Of a DNA stretch of 64,000 bases, positions 25,801 through 34,868 are shown one piece after another. Position 1 is the first letter of the stretch, and every line of letters begins with the position of its first letter. The position numbers were made by a program, and so were the translations under genes. Origin of the DNA: Alcaligenaceae bacterium (GTDB lineage Bacteria; Pseudomonadota; Gammaproteobacteria; Burkholderiales; Burkholderiaceae_B); NCBI GenBank assembly GCA_013416395.1, contig JACCEP010000001.1:1-64000 (forward strand), in the 5' to 3' direction. The notes under the pieces were generated by a model. The model saw only the letters and a list, made by a program, of their open reading frames with translations, ran no database searches and had not been told where the DNA came from.

Positions 25801-26724
25801 TTAACCTCCGGTGTTCGGGTTGAAGTTTTTACCAAGCGAAGCAGGCATGTTCAGCCTGATCCAGTTTGCGTTTCTTGAAATAAGGACCAGCACCAGAATC
25901 GTTGCCAGATACGGGAGCATGGAGAGCAGTTGCGACGCGATTGGAACACCCCGCGCCTGCATATGATAGGTAAGAATGGTAATGCCGCCAAACAGATAGG
26001 CACCAGCCAGCACGCGCAACGGCCGCCATGTGGCAAAGGTGGTGAGGGCCAGAGCGATCCAGCCACGACCAGCCACCATGCCTTCTACCCACATGGGTGT
26101 GTAGACCAGTGACATGAATGCACCGGCTAAGCCGCAGCAGGCGCCGCCAAACAGCAAGGCGCCCAAGCGTATGCGTCGTACATCATAGCCCAGAGAGTGC
26201 GCCGACGAAGGGGATTCACCTACGGCTTTGAGCACCAGACCGGCGCGTGTACGAGCCAGAAACCAGATGATCAGCCCACACAATGCGATGGCGAAATACA
26301 CCATGGGATGATGACGGAACAATGCTGTACCGAAAAATGGGAGGTCTTCGAGCCAGGGAATGCCATACGGCTGCGCCTGCAGTGTTTCGGCAGAATAGTC
26401 TATGCCAAGGTAGGCCGAGGCCCCTGCACCAAACAGCGACAGCGCAAGCCCTGTTGCAACCTGGTTGGCGCCCAGCCACACGGTTAGCCAGGCAAAAAAG
26501 CCCGCCATGCACATGCCAGCCAATGCACCCGTGATGAAACCCAACGCGGGGCTGCCTGACTCGATGGCGGTCGCAAAGCCGGTAATAGCCGCGACCAGCA
26601 TCATGCCTTCCGAACCCAGATTGATGACGCCCGACTTCTCATTGATGAGCAGGCCCAGGGCTGCCAGCATGAGGGGTGTACCGGCGATCATCGCCGAGGC
26701 GATAAGCGGAGCGAGGCCGTCCAT
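25801..26724 (-). CDS. ABC transporter permease (nucleoside/BMP type)
   Basis: 307 residues, about nine hydrophobic segments, BPD_transp_2 family. The block LGLLINEKSGVINLGSEGMM near residue 21 is typical of the YufQ/NupQ branch. It ends 2 bp before the binding-protein start and overlaps the upstream permease by one base (ATG at 26722-26724 over the stop at 26724), so the operon is tightly coupled. Confidence 0.92.
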   Translation of the reverse strand: MDGLAPLIASAMIAGTPLMLAALGLLINEKSGVINLGSEGMMLVAAITGFATAIESGSPALGFITGALAGMCMAGFFAWLTVWLGANQVATGLALSLFGAGASAYLGIDYSAETLQAQPYGIPWLEDLPFFGTALFRHHPMVYFAIALCGLIIWFLARTRAGLVLKAVGESPSSAHSLGYDVRRIRLGALLFGGACCGLAGAFMSLVYTPMWVEGMVAGRGWIALALTTFATWRPLRVLAGAYLFGGITILTYHMQARGVPIASQLLSMLPYLATILVLVLISRNANWIRLNMPASLGKNFNPNTGG

Positions 26725-27785
26725 TATGTCCTCCAGCGCAGGCGGTTATAAATGAGCACGTCACAGGCCAACAATGCAAACAGCAGTATCCCCTGGAAGA
26801 TGCCGGTGATGGCGCTGGGCATGCCTAGCCGGCTCTGCGAAAGCTCACCGCCTATGTAGAGCAGCGCCATAATGAAACTGGAAAAAATCACGCCTATGGG
26901 ATGCAGCCGCCCGACAAACGCAACAATAATGGCGGCAAAGCCATAACCGGGTGATATCGACGGCGTGAGCTGGCCTATGGGCCCCATGATCTCGCAGGCA
27001 CCCGCCACACCCGCAAGCCCGCCCGACACCAGCATCGTCGTCCACAACGATTTGCGTGCAGAAAAACCTGCATACCGGGCTGCCAGCGGCGCCATCCCGC
27101 CTACCTGAAGCCTGAACCCGGAAAAGCTGCGCGACAAGAAAAGCCATCCGAGCAAAGACGCCAGAAGCGCCAGCACAATGCCCATGTGCAGTCGCGTACC
27201 CGGCAGCACCATAGGCAAAAGAAAACCATCGGAAAACAACCTGGACTGCGGGAAACCAAAGCCGTCGGGATCGCGAAGTACGCCATGCACCAGATAACTG
27301 AGCAGCAGCTCTGCCACATACACCAGCATCAGGGAGACCAGAATTTCATTGGCATGATAACGATCACGCAGAAACGCAGTGATAGCGCCCCAGAGCGCTC
27401 CGCCAATGGCGCCTGCCAGCAAAGCCAGCGTGATCATCCACCAGCCGCCGTTGGTGTCATCGTCGACATATAGGATGAGTGCGCCAGCCAGAATAGCGCC
27501 CACCACAAACTGCCCTTCTGCACCAATATTGAAGACATTGGCACGAAAACACATGGCCAGCCCGACGGAAATAAGTAGCAGCGGCGCCACCTTGACCCCG
27601 ATCTCAGCCCAATCTTGCGCGCTGTTCAATGGCTCAATAAAAAATACGAACAGGCTGGCAAAAGGGTCTTTGCCAACCACCATAAACAATACGAAGCCAC
27701 AGAGCAGCGTCAGCGCAAACGCGAACAAGGGCGATAGCCATGCCATGGCTCTGGAAGGTTGGGCGCGTGGTTCAAGCCTGAACAT
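26724..27785 (-). CDS. ABC transporter permease (nucleoside/BMP type)
   Basis: 353 residues, BPD_transp_2 family, YufP/NupP branch, with the marker block VGLAMCFRANVFNIGAEGQF. I take the ATG at 27785 (MFRLEPRAQ), which follows GAGGCG and overlaps the ATPase end by 14 bp; the longer frame has no ribosome-binding site. Together with 25801-26724 it forms the membrane heterodimer. Confidence 0.92.
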   Translation of the reverse strand: MFRLEPRAQPSRAMAWLSPLFAFALTLLCGFVLFMVVGKDPFASLFVFFIEPLNSAQDWAEIGVKVAPLLLISVGLAMCFRANVFNIGAEGQFVVGAILAGALILYVDDDTNGGWWMITLALLAGAIGGALWGAITAFLRDRYHANEILVSLMLVYVAELLLSYLVHGVLRDPDGFGFPQSRLFSDGFLLPMVLPGTRLHMGIVLALLASLLGWLFLSRSFSGFRLQVGGMAPLAARYAGFSARKSLWTTMLVSGGLAGVAGACEIMGPIGQLTPSISPGYGFAAIIVAFVGRLHPIGVIFSSFIMALLYIGGELSQSRLGMPSAITGIFQGILLFALLACDVLIYNRLRWRT

Positions 27786-29310
27786 GGTGCGCCTCTGCCT
27801 CAGCGTGAACAACGTCTTGCCACAAGCCACTCATCCACTGACCGAGTTGGTCCAGCGTGGCCTGAGCTCGCGGTATGGCGGGCGACATTTTCCCTTTTGC
27901 CATCACAATGAGCGTGTCTGAGATTTCAAGTAGCTCGTCAAGCTCCTCGGAAATGACCAGAATGGCACAGCCCGCATTGCGCAGGGCCAGCAGTTCAGAG
28001 CGAATCTGGGCGGCAGCGCCAACATCAACACCCCATGTAGGTTGAGCGACCAGCAACACACGTGGGTTGCGTGTGACTTCGCGACCGATTATGTATTTTT
28101 GCAGGTTACCGCCCGACAGGCTGGCCGCTGCCGCGTTAGGCCCAGCCGCCTTGACACCAAAACGGCTGATGATGCCAGCCGCCAGATCGCGGATGGCACC
28201 GTTGCGAATAAAACCGTGACGTACGGTAGTCGGCCCCTGATGCGATAACAACATGTTCTGCGCCAGCGAAAGCTCTGGCACGGCACCACGACCCAGGCGC
28301 TCCTCTGGCACTAGCCCCATACCACGAGCACGTCGCCAGGCCGCTGAACGGCCTCCTACAGGCGTGTTATCGAGCAAGATACTGTCGGTGGGCGCACGCG
28401 TGTCCTCACCCGACAGCGCGGCCAGTAGTTCTTGTTGGCCATTTCCTGATACGCCGACCACACCAACAATTTCGCCGGCACAAACATTGAAGCTGACGTG
28501 CTCCAGAGCGGTAGCGAAGGGATGTGCCTTGGGCAACGAAAGATTGCGTACAGCAAGCATGACAGGGCCAGGCGTGCGCTGAACATGAGCAATGGCGGAT
28601 GGCTCGGCGCCTATCATAAGGCGCGACAGGCTGGCTGCCGTTTCGTTGCGCGGGTCACAAACACCTGTAACCTTGCCGCCTCGCATCACCGTACAGGTAT
28701 GACACAGGGCCCTGATTTCATCAAGCTTGTGGCTGATATAAAGAATGCTGCAGCCTTCGGATGCGAGCTTGCGCAATGTATCAAACAAACGTTCCACGGC
28801 CTGCGGTGTGAGCACAGATGTGGGTTCGTCCAGAATTAGCAATTGCGGTTTGCCCAGTAATGCGCGCACAATTTCGACGCGCTGGCACTCACCCACCGAC
28901 AGGGTATGCACATGACGCTGCGGCTCAAGGTCAAGGCCGTATTGGCTTGCCGTTTTGGCAATACGTTGCGACAGTTCGTCCAGGCGTGTGTCTGAAGGCA
29001 ACCCCAGCGCAATGTTCTCGGTCACTGTCAGCGTGTCGAACAGGGAAAAATGCTGGAACACCATGCCGATGCCAAGTCGGCGCGCAGCCGCAGGGCTGGC
29101 AATGGATACTTCGGTGCCATTCCAGAGCATACGGCCACCGTCGGGCTTGATTACCCCATAGATGATTTTCATCAGGGTAGACTTGCCAGCGCCGTTTTCG
29201 CCCAGCACCGCATGTATTTCGCCAGGCTGCACCGTCAGATCTACCGCGTCGTTCGCAACAACAGCGGGATACTGCTTGGTGATCTGATTTAACGCCAGGC
29301 GAAAAGTCAT
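27772..29310 (-). CDS. ABC transporter ATP-binding protein (two nucleotide-binding domains)
   Basis: 512 residues, two fused ATPase domains. Domain 1 has Walker A GENGAGKST, signature LSVGE and Walker B LLILDEPT. Domain 2 has a relaxed P-loop (VVGVSGNGQQELL), signature LSGGN and VLLVAQPT in place of the DEPT motif, as usual in the RbsA/YufO family. It powers the purine-nucleoside-type importer encoded downstream. First gene of the operon, preceded by a structured leader. Confidence 0.94.
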   Translation of the reverse strand: MTFRLALNQITKQYPAVVANDAVDLTVQPGEIHAVLGENGAGKSTLMKIIYGVIKPDGGRMLWNGTEVSIASPAAARRLGIGMVFQHFSLFDTLTVTENIALGLPSDTRLDELSQRIAKTASQYGLDLEPQRHVHTLSVGECQRVEIVRALLGKPQLLILDEPTSVLTPQAVERLFDTLRKLASEGCSILYISHKLDEIRALCHTCTVMRGGKVTGVCDPRNETAASLSRLMIGAEPSAIAHVQRTPGPVMLAVRNLSLPKAHPFATALEHVSFNVCAGEIVGVVGVSGNGQQELLAALSGEDTRAPTDSILLDNTPVGGRSAAWRRARGMGLVPEERLGRGAVPELSLAQNMLLSHQGPTTVRHGFIRNGAIRDLAAGIISRFGVKAAGPNAAAASLSGGNLQKYIIGREVTRNPRVLLVAQPTWGVDVGAAAQIRSELLALRNAGCAILVISEELDELLEISDTLIVMAKGKMSPAIPRAQATLDQLGQWMSGLWQDVVHAEAEAHHVQA

Positions 29311-29335
29311 TCTGTTTTTTGCTTATGTGAAGGCC

Positions 29336-29443
29336 CGAAGACAGGCACAGCTTCGCGCATGCTAGGGGGAAATTCTACCGTCAATCGATGGGTAGCCCTG
29401 AAGGGGATAACCCCTACTTCGTACCCCGTCCCACACGGCATGC
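29336..29443 (-). ncRNA. Structured leader RNA of the nucleoside ABC operon (candidate riboswitch)
   Basis: The 107 bp between the Pmp3-family stop and the ATPase gene fold strongly. Read on the minus strand they contain GCATGC (29443-29438), GGGG (29427-29424), a GGGGTTATCCCC hairpin (29414-29403), a CTACC...GGTAG hairpin (29395-29375), CCCCC, and a second GCATGC (29362-29357) that can close the whole as an outer stem. A further CGAAG/CTTCG hairpin (29355-29336) leads toward the start codon. The position before a nucleoside/purine importer suggests a ligand-sensing element such as a purine-type (possibly NMT1/xanthine) riboswitch, but I cannot match it to a known consensus by eye. Confidence 0.4.
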
Positions 29444-29635
29444 TTAGCGGCGGCCGAGGGCTTTTTCGATTTTTTTGTCGGTTTTGTATTGGCTTAATGC
29501 GTACACGGCCCAGATGGTGGCCGGCAACCAGCCAACAATTGTGATTTGCAGAATGAGGCAGATAATGCCTGCAATGGGTCGCCCAATGGTAAAGAAGGTA
29601 AGCCAAGGCAGCAACAGCGCAATCAATAGTCTCAT
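29444..29635 (-). CDS. Pmp3/YqaE-family membrane peptide
   Basis: 63 residues with two membrane helices; the motif GRPIAGIICLILQITIVGWL and the following PATIWAVYAL are the Pmp3 (UPF0057) signature. Members affect membrane potential and salt tolerance. It is a complete gene with a basic C-terminal tail (KTDKKIEKALGRR). It may be cotranscribed with the ABC operon downstream. Confidence 0.9.
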   Translation of the reverse strand: MRLLIALLLPWLTFFTIGRPIAGIICLILQITIVGWLPATIWAVYALSQYKTDKKIEKALGRR

Positions 29636-29690
29636 GTAAGAATCAGTATGAAATTAGAAAGAGGCCGTTATTCTACCGCGCACACTGCGA

Positions 29691-31769
29691 TCACGGCTTG
29701 GCCTGCGACGATGGCCAGCTCTGGCGCTCTTTGCGCTCCGCACGTTTCTGGCGTTCTTCGGCGCTTTCTTTGGCCTGCTTGGAAGAGCCGCCCTTGGCCT
29801 CACCTTGCCCCAACGACACGCAACCCGAAGACTCGTTAGTGCCCATATTGAGCAATGGCAGCAATGCAGCAAATGGGGTTGCGATCACGCCCAGTGCAAT
29901 CGCTGCCCCGGCCCGCAACGCCAGTGGCCCTTTTTCAACCCCAACATCGGGATGCTTGAGCGTACCTCGTGCATAGAGCGGCGACCGCAGCGTAAAGACG
30001 CGCAGCGTTTTGTTGGCTGGAACAATCTTCATATCGATTTTCTCTGTCGCCAGATTGATGGTGCCGGTAATATCGACAATGGTATCGTCGGTTTCGAGTC
30101 TGAACGCCTCAGTCTGCATAAGACCGTTCTTGACGTCAAAATCGCTGGCCATGCAATTGAGCACGATCTGGTCGTCACCAAATAACTTCAAAATGATCAT
30201 GTTGGCAAGATTAAGCCCCGCCGCCTCGAGCAAATACTGGCTGATGGTGCCTCGGCTGACCAGCGCCTGCAGGTGGCCATTTGAATGCCCCAGTATCTCG
30301 GCAATCGAGACGCCTTGCCCCGTCAGTTTTGCCTGGCCGTGCAATTCACCAAAACTGGCATCCATGGACTCCGCCCCCGGAAACAGCTTTTTCAGCTTCA
30401 TATGGCGTGCTTCAGTATCAAGCCTGGCCGCTATTTTGCTGCCGCTGCCGTCCAGCACCAGGGTATTGGCAAGTGTGCCGCCCGCCATACCAAAGTTTAG
30501 CGGCTCAAGGCTTAACACCTTGTCTTTAAGCACGACATGGGCCTGCACGTTGTCCAGTGGCAAGTCTTTATTTCGCAAAATACGCTTGCCCTTGAACTGA
30601 ACGTCTGCATCCATGACGCCCCAGGCTTTGGTATTGATGGGCTGTACCGGAAACACCTTATCTGCTGGCTGCCCCTTGGCTGACTCTTTGGCGGCCTTGG
30701 ACTCTACATCACTGGTGTCGAGGCCTATCAGAGGACCAAGATCTTTGAGACGCAACTGATCTGAGGTGACGCTGCCGGTGAGGATGGGTCTGGGCGCCCG
30801 ACGCGTATAGACCAGCGAGCCATGCACATCGCTCTGGCCCACTTTGCCGTCGAAATCGTCATAATGCCAGACGTCTTCATTGTCACCTAACGTCGCCGTC
30901 AGCCTTCCGGCGGTGTTGTAAGGAGGCGTTTGCGGTAAAGCCACGCCGAACAAAGGCAGCAGATCAGACATGCTGTCACCCGCCAGCTTTAGCTGGACAT
31001 CAAGGGCAGCCAGGGCCTTAGGTTGGGTTGCTGACCCTTCGACCTCAATGACTGTGGTGCCGATACTAAGCTTTCCCTGCAAGGGAAAGGGTTCCGTGCT
31101 TTGCCCAAAGGTCAGGATACTGCCGGCCTTGCCCTCTCCGCTGATTTTGGCATCGTTATAAACGCCGTTCGCTTTCCACGCGAGGCCATAGTGTTGGTCA
31201 TTATCTACCGTATCAAGCTCAGCGTTCATATCAAGCTTGCTTGATGTATCAACCAGCCTCGCATGCACGCTTTGCAAGGAAAGCGACTGTAGGTTTACCT
31301 TCCAGGAAGGCGATTCGTCTTTGTTGTCTTTTTTACCAAACGTCCAGTTATTTTCACCCTCAGCATTGCGCTCAAGGTACAGGTCAGCGTCTTCTACTTC
31401 AAGACTGGCAATTTCAACCGTGTGCGACAGCAGCGCCAGCGGATTGATCACCGCTGATAAGCTGGAAACATCAGCCATGCCGCCATCATGCTTGCTCCAT
31501 GGCGCATTGCCCACTTGCACGTTATGGGCGGTAATCTGCGGCCAGGGCACCCAGCCACGCCAGCCTTCGGCTGCGTCGCCAGGCTGCAACCAATCTATAT
31601 CGAGATCGCCCTGTATAACCACAGGCCGATCAGCCAGCTGGGAGACCCGCTTGCTCACCCAGGGACGTGCATGGTTCCAGTCAAACGTGGCGAAAACGAT
31701 GCCGCACAATGCCAGCACCAGAATCAAGCCCAAGACTACCCACAACACAATTTTGCCAAAACGCCGCAT
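29691..31769 (-). CDS. AsmA-family protein
   Basis: 692 residues. One N-terminal membrane helix (IVLWVVLGLILVLALCGIVF) followed by a long periplasmic domain: N-terminal AsmA region (VIQGDLDIDWLQPG) and C-terminal AsmA_2 region (GHSNGHLQALVSRGTISQYL, then DFDVKNGLMQTEAFRLETDD). AsmA-like proteins are bridge-type carriers thought to move phospholipid to the outer membrane. The C-terminus ends in an unusual basic, low-complexity tail (KQAKESAEERQKRAERKERQ). It stands alone, 55 bp upstream of the Pmp3 gene. Confidence 0.9.
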   Translation of the reverse strand: MRRFGKIVLWVVLGLILVLALCGIVFATFDWNHARPWVSKRVSQLADRPVVIQGDLDIDWLQPGDAAEGWRGWVPWPQITAHNVQVGNAPWSKHDGGMADVSSLSAVINPLALLSHTVEIASLEVEDADLYLERNAEGENNWTFGKKDNKDESPSWKVNLQSLSLQSVHARLVDTSSKLDMNAELDTVDNDQHYGLAWKANGVYNDAKISGEGKAGSILTFGQSTEPFPLQGKLSIGTTVIEVEGSATQPKALAALDVQLKLAGDSMSDLLPLFGVALPQTPPYNTAGRLTATLGDNEDVWHYDDFDGKVGQSDVHGSLVYTRRAPRPILTGSVTSDQLRLKDLGPLIGLDTSDVESKAAKESAKGQPADKVFPVQPINTKAWGVMDADVQFKGKRILRNKDLPLDNVQAHVVLKDKVLSLEPLNFGMAGGTLANTLVLDGSGSKIAARLDTEARHMKLKKLFPGAESMDASFGELHGQAKLTGQGVSIAEILGHSNGHLQALVSRGTISQYLLEAAGLNLANMIILKLFGDDQIVLNCMASDFDVKNGLMQTEAFRLETDDTIVDITGTINLATEKIDMKIVPANKTLRVFTLRSPLYARGTLKHPDVGVEKGPLALRAGAAIALGVIATPFAALLPLLNMGTNESSGCVSLGQGEAKGGSSKQAKESAEERQKRAERKERQSWPSSQAKP

Positions 31770-32074
31770 GACTGCCCCCTTCGGTATTCAGGCGCCAACA
31801 CGCCCTATGACGCGTCTTTATTGTAGAGAGAGACTCTAAACGCATTGCAACGGAATGTACACGCTGTCGAGCCAGTTTCCGCGGAACTGATTGCAACGGC
31901 ATGGCCCAGGAAGCAAGCCGTGTTCCTGCGTGCAGATACAGACGAGGCCAGAAGCGCTTTGTATGCACGAAGCGGCGTATGTGGCAGGCGAAAAACCAGC
32001 GGTAAGATCAGACAAGATCAGCAAGAATGAACGCGTCTCTGTTGACGTGCTCCATCAGATTCAGGCCGCCAACG
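31770..32074. other. Intergenic region upstream of the AsmA gene
   Basis: About 300 bp between the AsmA start and the ahpF terminator. I see no gene. Open frames here have no protein-like composition or ribosome-binding site. It should hold the AsmA promoter. Confidence 0.5.
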
Positions 32075-32106
32075 AAAAAAGCCGGCGCAGAATGACTGCG
32101 CCGACC
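32075..32106 (-). terminator. Intrinsic terminator of ahpCF
   Basis: On the minus strand: GGTCGGCGCAG, short loop, CTGCGCCGGC, then TTTTTT. It lies 44 bp behind the ahpF stop. Confidence 0.92.
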
Positions 32107-32149
32107 TATTTCTACAACACGAATACTGCCTGCCGCGTATTGCCGCTGA

Positions 32150-33745
32150 TCAGACCGATACGACTTCGTTTGTGACAGAGTCTTCGGTTTCTGTCACCGA
32201 GGTGCGGATCAAATGATCAAAGGCGCTAAGTGCTGCCTTGGCACCGTCGCCTGCAGAAATAATAATCTGCTTAAATGGTACGGTGGTGCAGTCACCTGCT
32301 GCAAACACGCCTGGTATCGAGGTTTGCCCTCTGGCGTCGATTTCAATTTCACCAAAGCGCGACAGCGCTACGGTATCTTTAAGCCACTCAGTATTAGGCA
32401 CCAAACCGATCTGGATAAACACGCCGTCAAGATCGATTTGCTTCATTTCATCAGTCAGGCGGTCTTTGTAGCTAAGCCCGGTAACTTTTTTGCCATCACC
32501 ATGAATTTCGGTGGTTTGCGCCGAAGTGATAATGGTGACGTTTTTCATACTGAGCAGCTTACGCTGCAATACGGCGTCGGCACGCAGCGCGTCACCGAAC
32601 TCAATGACGGTAACGTGCTTAACCAGACCAGCCAGATCAATGGCAGCCTCAACACCGGAGTTTCCACCGCCAATAACGGCAACATCTTTGCCTTTGAACA
32701 GCGGGCCATCACAGTGCGGGCAATATGCTACCCCGGCGTTGCGGTATTGGTCTTCGCCCGGTACGTTAATTTGGCGCCAGCGAGCACCCGTAGACAGAAT
32801 TACCGTCTTACCTTTGAGCGAGCCGCCGTTTTCAAGTTTGACTTCAATTAGGCCTTCGCCGGGTACCAGTTGCTCGGCGCGCTGCACATTCATAATGTCA
32901 ACGCCGTAGACATTGACGTGTTGCTCAAGCGCCGCCGCAAATTTGGGGCCGTCGGTTTCTGGCACTGAAATAAAATTCTCGATAGACATGGTGTCAAGCA
33001 CCTGCCCGCCAAAACGCTCAGCGACGATACCAGTACGGATGCCTTTGCGAGCAGCATAAATGGCTGCCGCAGCACCTGCAGGCCCGCCACCCACGATAAG
33101 TACGTCGTAAGGGTCTTTTTTGCTGAGTTCTTCAGCCTTGCGACTGGCTGCACCGGTGTCTAGCTTGGACAGCAACTCTTCTACGCCAGCACGACCCTGC
33201 CAGAATGCTTCACCATTAAGGAACAAGGAGGGTACCGACATGATCTGCCGCGCCTCAACTTCGTTCTGGAACAGTGCCCCATCGATGGCCACGTGGCGGA
33301 TGCGAGGGTTAATGACCGACATGGTATTAAGTGCCTGCACCACATCGGGGCAGTTCTGGCACGACAACGAGAAAAATGTTTCGAACAGATAGTCGCCATC
33401 GAGATTTTTAATTTGTTCGACAACGGATTCATCAAGCTTTATGGGGTGGCCGCCCACCTGCAGCAGCGCCAGCACGAGCGACGTAAATTCGTGGCCCATG
33501 GGGATGCCTGCAAAGCACACACTGATATCAGTGCCGCTGCGACGGATATCAAAGGAAGGTGTGCGTTCGCTGCCCTCAGGCTGCTCCACCAGGCTGATTT
33601 TGTCGGACATCAGTTCGATTTCAGTCAACAGCTCGCGCAGCTCCGCCGACTTGGCGCTGTCGTCGAGATGGGCGATGAGTTCAATAGGCTGAACAATCAT
33701 CCCCATGTAGGATTTCAACTGCGATTTGATATTTTCGTCCAACAT
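32150..33745 (-). CDS. ahpF: Alkyl hydroperoxide reductase subunit F
   Basis: 531 residues. N-terminal tandem thioredoxin-like domain with a CQNC redox centre, then an FAD/NAD(P)H domain ([17 protein letters not shown], the CPHC redox pair in [13 protein letters not shown] motif [12 protein letters not shown], and the final FAD motif VFAAGDCT). It regenerates AhpC at the cost of NADH. It follows ahpC by 110 bp on the same strand and ends at a strong terminator. Confidence 0.97.
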   Translation of the reverse strand: MLDENIKSQLKSYMGMIVQPIELIAHLDDSAKSAELRELLTEIELMSDKISLVEQPEGSERTPSFDIRRSGTDISVCFAGIPMGHEFTSLVLALLQVGGHPIKLDESVVEQIKNLDGDYLFETFFSLSCQNCPDVVQALNTMSVINPRIRHVAIDGALFQNEVEARQIMSVPSLFLNGEAFWQGRAGVEELLSKLDTGAASRKAEELSKKDPYDVLIVGGGPAGAAAAIYAARKGIRTGIVAERFGGQVLDTMSIENFISVPETDGPKFAAALEQHVNVYGVDIMNVQRAEQLVPGEGLIEVKLENGGSLKGKTVILSTGARWRQINVPGEDQYRNAGVAYCPHCDGPLFKGKDVAVIGGGNSGVEAAIDLAGLVKHVTVIEFGDALRADAVLQRKLLSMKNVTIITSAQTTEIHGDGKKVTGLSYKDRLTDEMKQIDLDGVFIQIGLVPNTEWLKDTVALSRFGEIEIDARGQTSIPGVFAAGDCTTVPFKQIIISAGDGAKAALSAFDHLIRTSVTETEDSVTNEVVSV

Positions 33746-33782
33746 AATTTTGCCTACCTTCAGGATAAGAGGGTTTATGGTG

Positions 33783-33811
33783 GCCGCGCGGGCTTCTGGC
33801 CCATGCGCGGC
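33783..33811. repeat. Stem-loop between ahpC and ahpF
   Basis: Arms GCCGCGC-GGGC and GCCC-AT-GCGCGGC with a TTCTG loop. There is no T run in the direction of transcription. Such intercistronic hairpins can protect the upstream message; here it would favour ahpC over ahpF, which is needed in smaller amounts. Confidence 0.6.
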
Positions 33812-33855
33812 GCGTTTTATGTACTTACCTGCTTATCGCAAGTGCGGTCGCAAAA

Positions 33856-34419
33856 TTAGATTTTGCCAACCAGATCAAGCGAGGGGGTCAGCGTTTTGGC
33901 GCCTTCTTCCCATTTGGCGGGGCACACTTCGCCGGGGTGAGCGGCAATGTACTGTGCAGCCTTTACTTTGCGCAGCAGTTCGGAAGCAACGCGGCCAATG
34001 CCGTTATCGTGAACTTCCATTACCTTGATTTCGCCTTCAGGGTTGATGACGAAAGTACCGCGCAGTGCAATGCCTTCTTCTTCGATAAGCACTTCGAAGT
34101 TGCGCGACAGTTGCTGGGTTGGGTCAGCAATCATGGGGTACTGCACCTTGCCGATGGCTTCGGATGTGTCGTGCCATGCTTTGTGCGAAAAGTGAGTGTC
34201 AGTGGAGATGCTGTAGACCTCGACGCCCATTTTCTGGAATTGTTCGTAGTTTTCAGCCAGATCTTCGAGCTCAGTTGGGCAAACAAACGTAAAGTCTGCA
34301 GGGTAGAAAACAAAGACCGACCATTTACCGGCGATGCTTTCATTGCTGACTTCTACAAACTTGCCATTGTGAAATGCAGTAGCTTTAAAAGGTTTGATTG
34401 TGGTGTTGACCAGAGACAT
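33856..34419 (-). CDS. ahpC: Alkyl hydroperoxide reductase subunit C (peroxiredoxin)
   Basis: 187 residues, typical 2-Cys peroxiredoxin. The peroxidatic cysteine lies in [12 protein letters not shown], the resolving cysteine in GEVCPAKW. It reduces hydrogen peroxide and organic peroxides and is recycled by AhpF. Start at 34419 ([11 protein letters not shown]) follows AAGGAAACTTC; the longer frame would run through the leader. A four-part OxyR-type site lies 70-107 bp upstream. Confidence 0.98.
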   Translation of the reverse strand: MSLVNTTIKPFKATAFHNGKFVEVSNESIAGKWSVFVFYPADFTFVCPTELEDLAENYEQFQKMGVEVYSISTDTHFSHKAWHDTSEAIGKVQYPMIADPTQQLSRNFEVLIEEEGIALRGTFVINPEGEIKVMEVHDNGIGRVASELLRKVKAAQYIAAHPGEVCPAKWEEGAKTLTPSLDLVGKI

Positions 34420-34489
34420 GAAGTTTCCTTTTTGAGAGTTGAACAAAAGAGCATGGAACCAGTATAGGGACAGCCCAGTCATTTGTAAA

Positions 34490-34526
34490 ATTGATTAATT
34501 TTATCATCGTAATAGCTAAACGCTAT
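34490..34526 (-). promoter_or_regulatory. OxyR-type binding site of ahpCF
   Basis: Four tetranucleotides at 11-bp steps: ATTG, TTAT, ATAG, CTAT, each separated by seven bases. The consensus for an OxyR tetramer is ATAG-N7-CTAT-N7-ATAG-N7-CTAT; the right half matches perfectly and the left half has two mismatches. It lies just upstream of ahpC, a known OxyR target. Confidence 0.75.
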
Positions 34527-34710
34527 TGATATTACGCAATAAAACGAGGCGCGGCCTCGTCTGCCTGCATTATACGTCGTCACCTCGATCCAGTTCAAGG
34601 GGGGTACCTTGCGCGCTGGCTGAGCGGTACGGCAGCAACCCCGCATACGCCATGTGCACCCGTTTAGCATAATGGCGATGAGATTACTTTGCAGACGATG
34701 CTCTGAGTGA

Positions 34711-34806
34711 TCACCCCGCCAGTGTTTCACCCAGCAGCACCTGCGGGTGTCCGGCCAGTGCGCGCGCCAGCCCCATCAGGCGCCGCTGCCTTGCATCATG
34801 CCTTGA
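34711..34806 (-). pseudogene. Remnant of an ABC-transporter ATPase gene
   Basis: In one minus-strand frame the sequence reads ARQRRLMGLARALAGHPQVL followed by LGETLAG and a stop (34711-34713). This is the stretch between the ABC signature and Walker B of a LivF/LivG-like ATPase, with the DEP triplet damaged. Upstream and downstream parts are missing, so this is a gene fragment. A related GGACACCCGCA sequence occurs twice here, which suggests local rearrangement. Confidence 0.6.
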
Positions 34807-34868
34807 CCATTGCGGGTGTCCTCAAGACCTGCCCGACATTTACAACGAAACACAAACAGGCTTTGTAA

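Noticed and set aside
27772-29310. Loss of Walker B (VAQPT instead of DEPT) in the second ATPase domain as a damaging mutation
   Set aside because: This change is typical of the RbsA/YufO-type fused ATPases, so it is a family trait.
34590-34680. Minus-strand sequence with TTGAACTGGATC and CTCAGCC resembling parts of a TPP riboswitch
   Set aside because: The order and conserved words (CTGAGA, ACCTGATC) do not fit, and no thiamine gene lies downstream; the next gene on that strand is ahpC.
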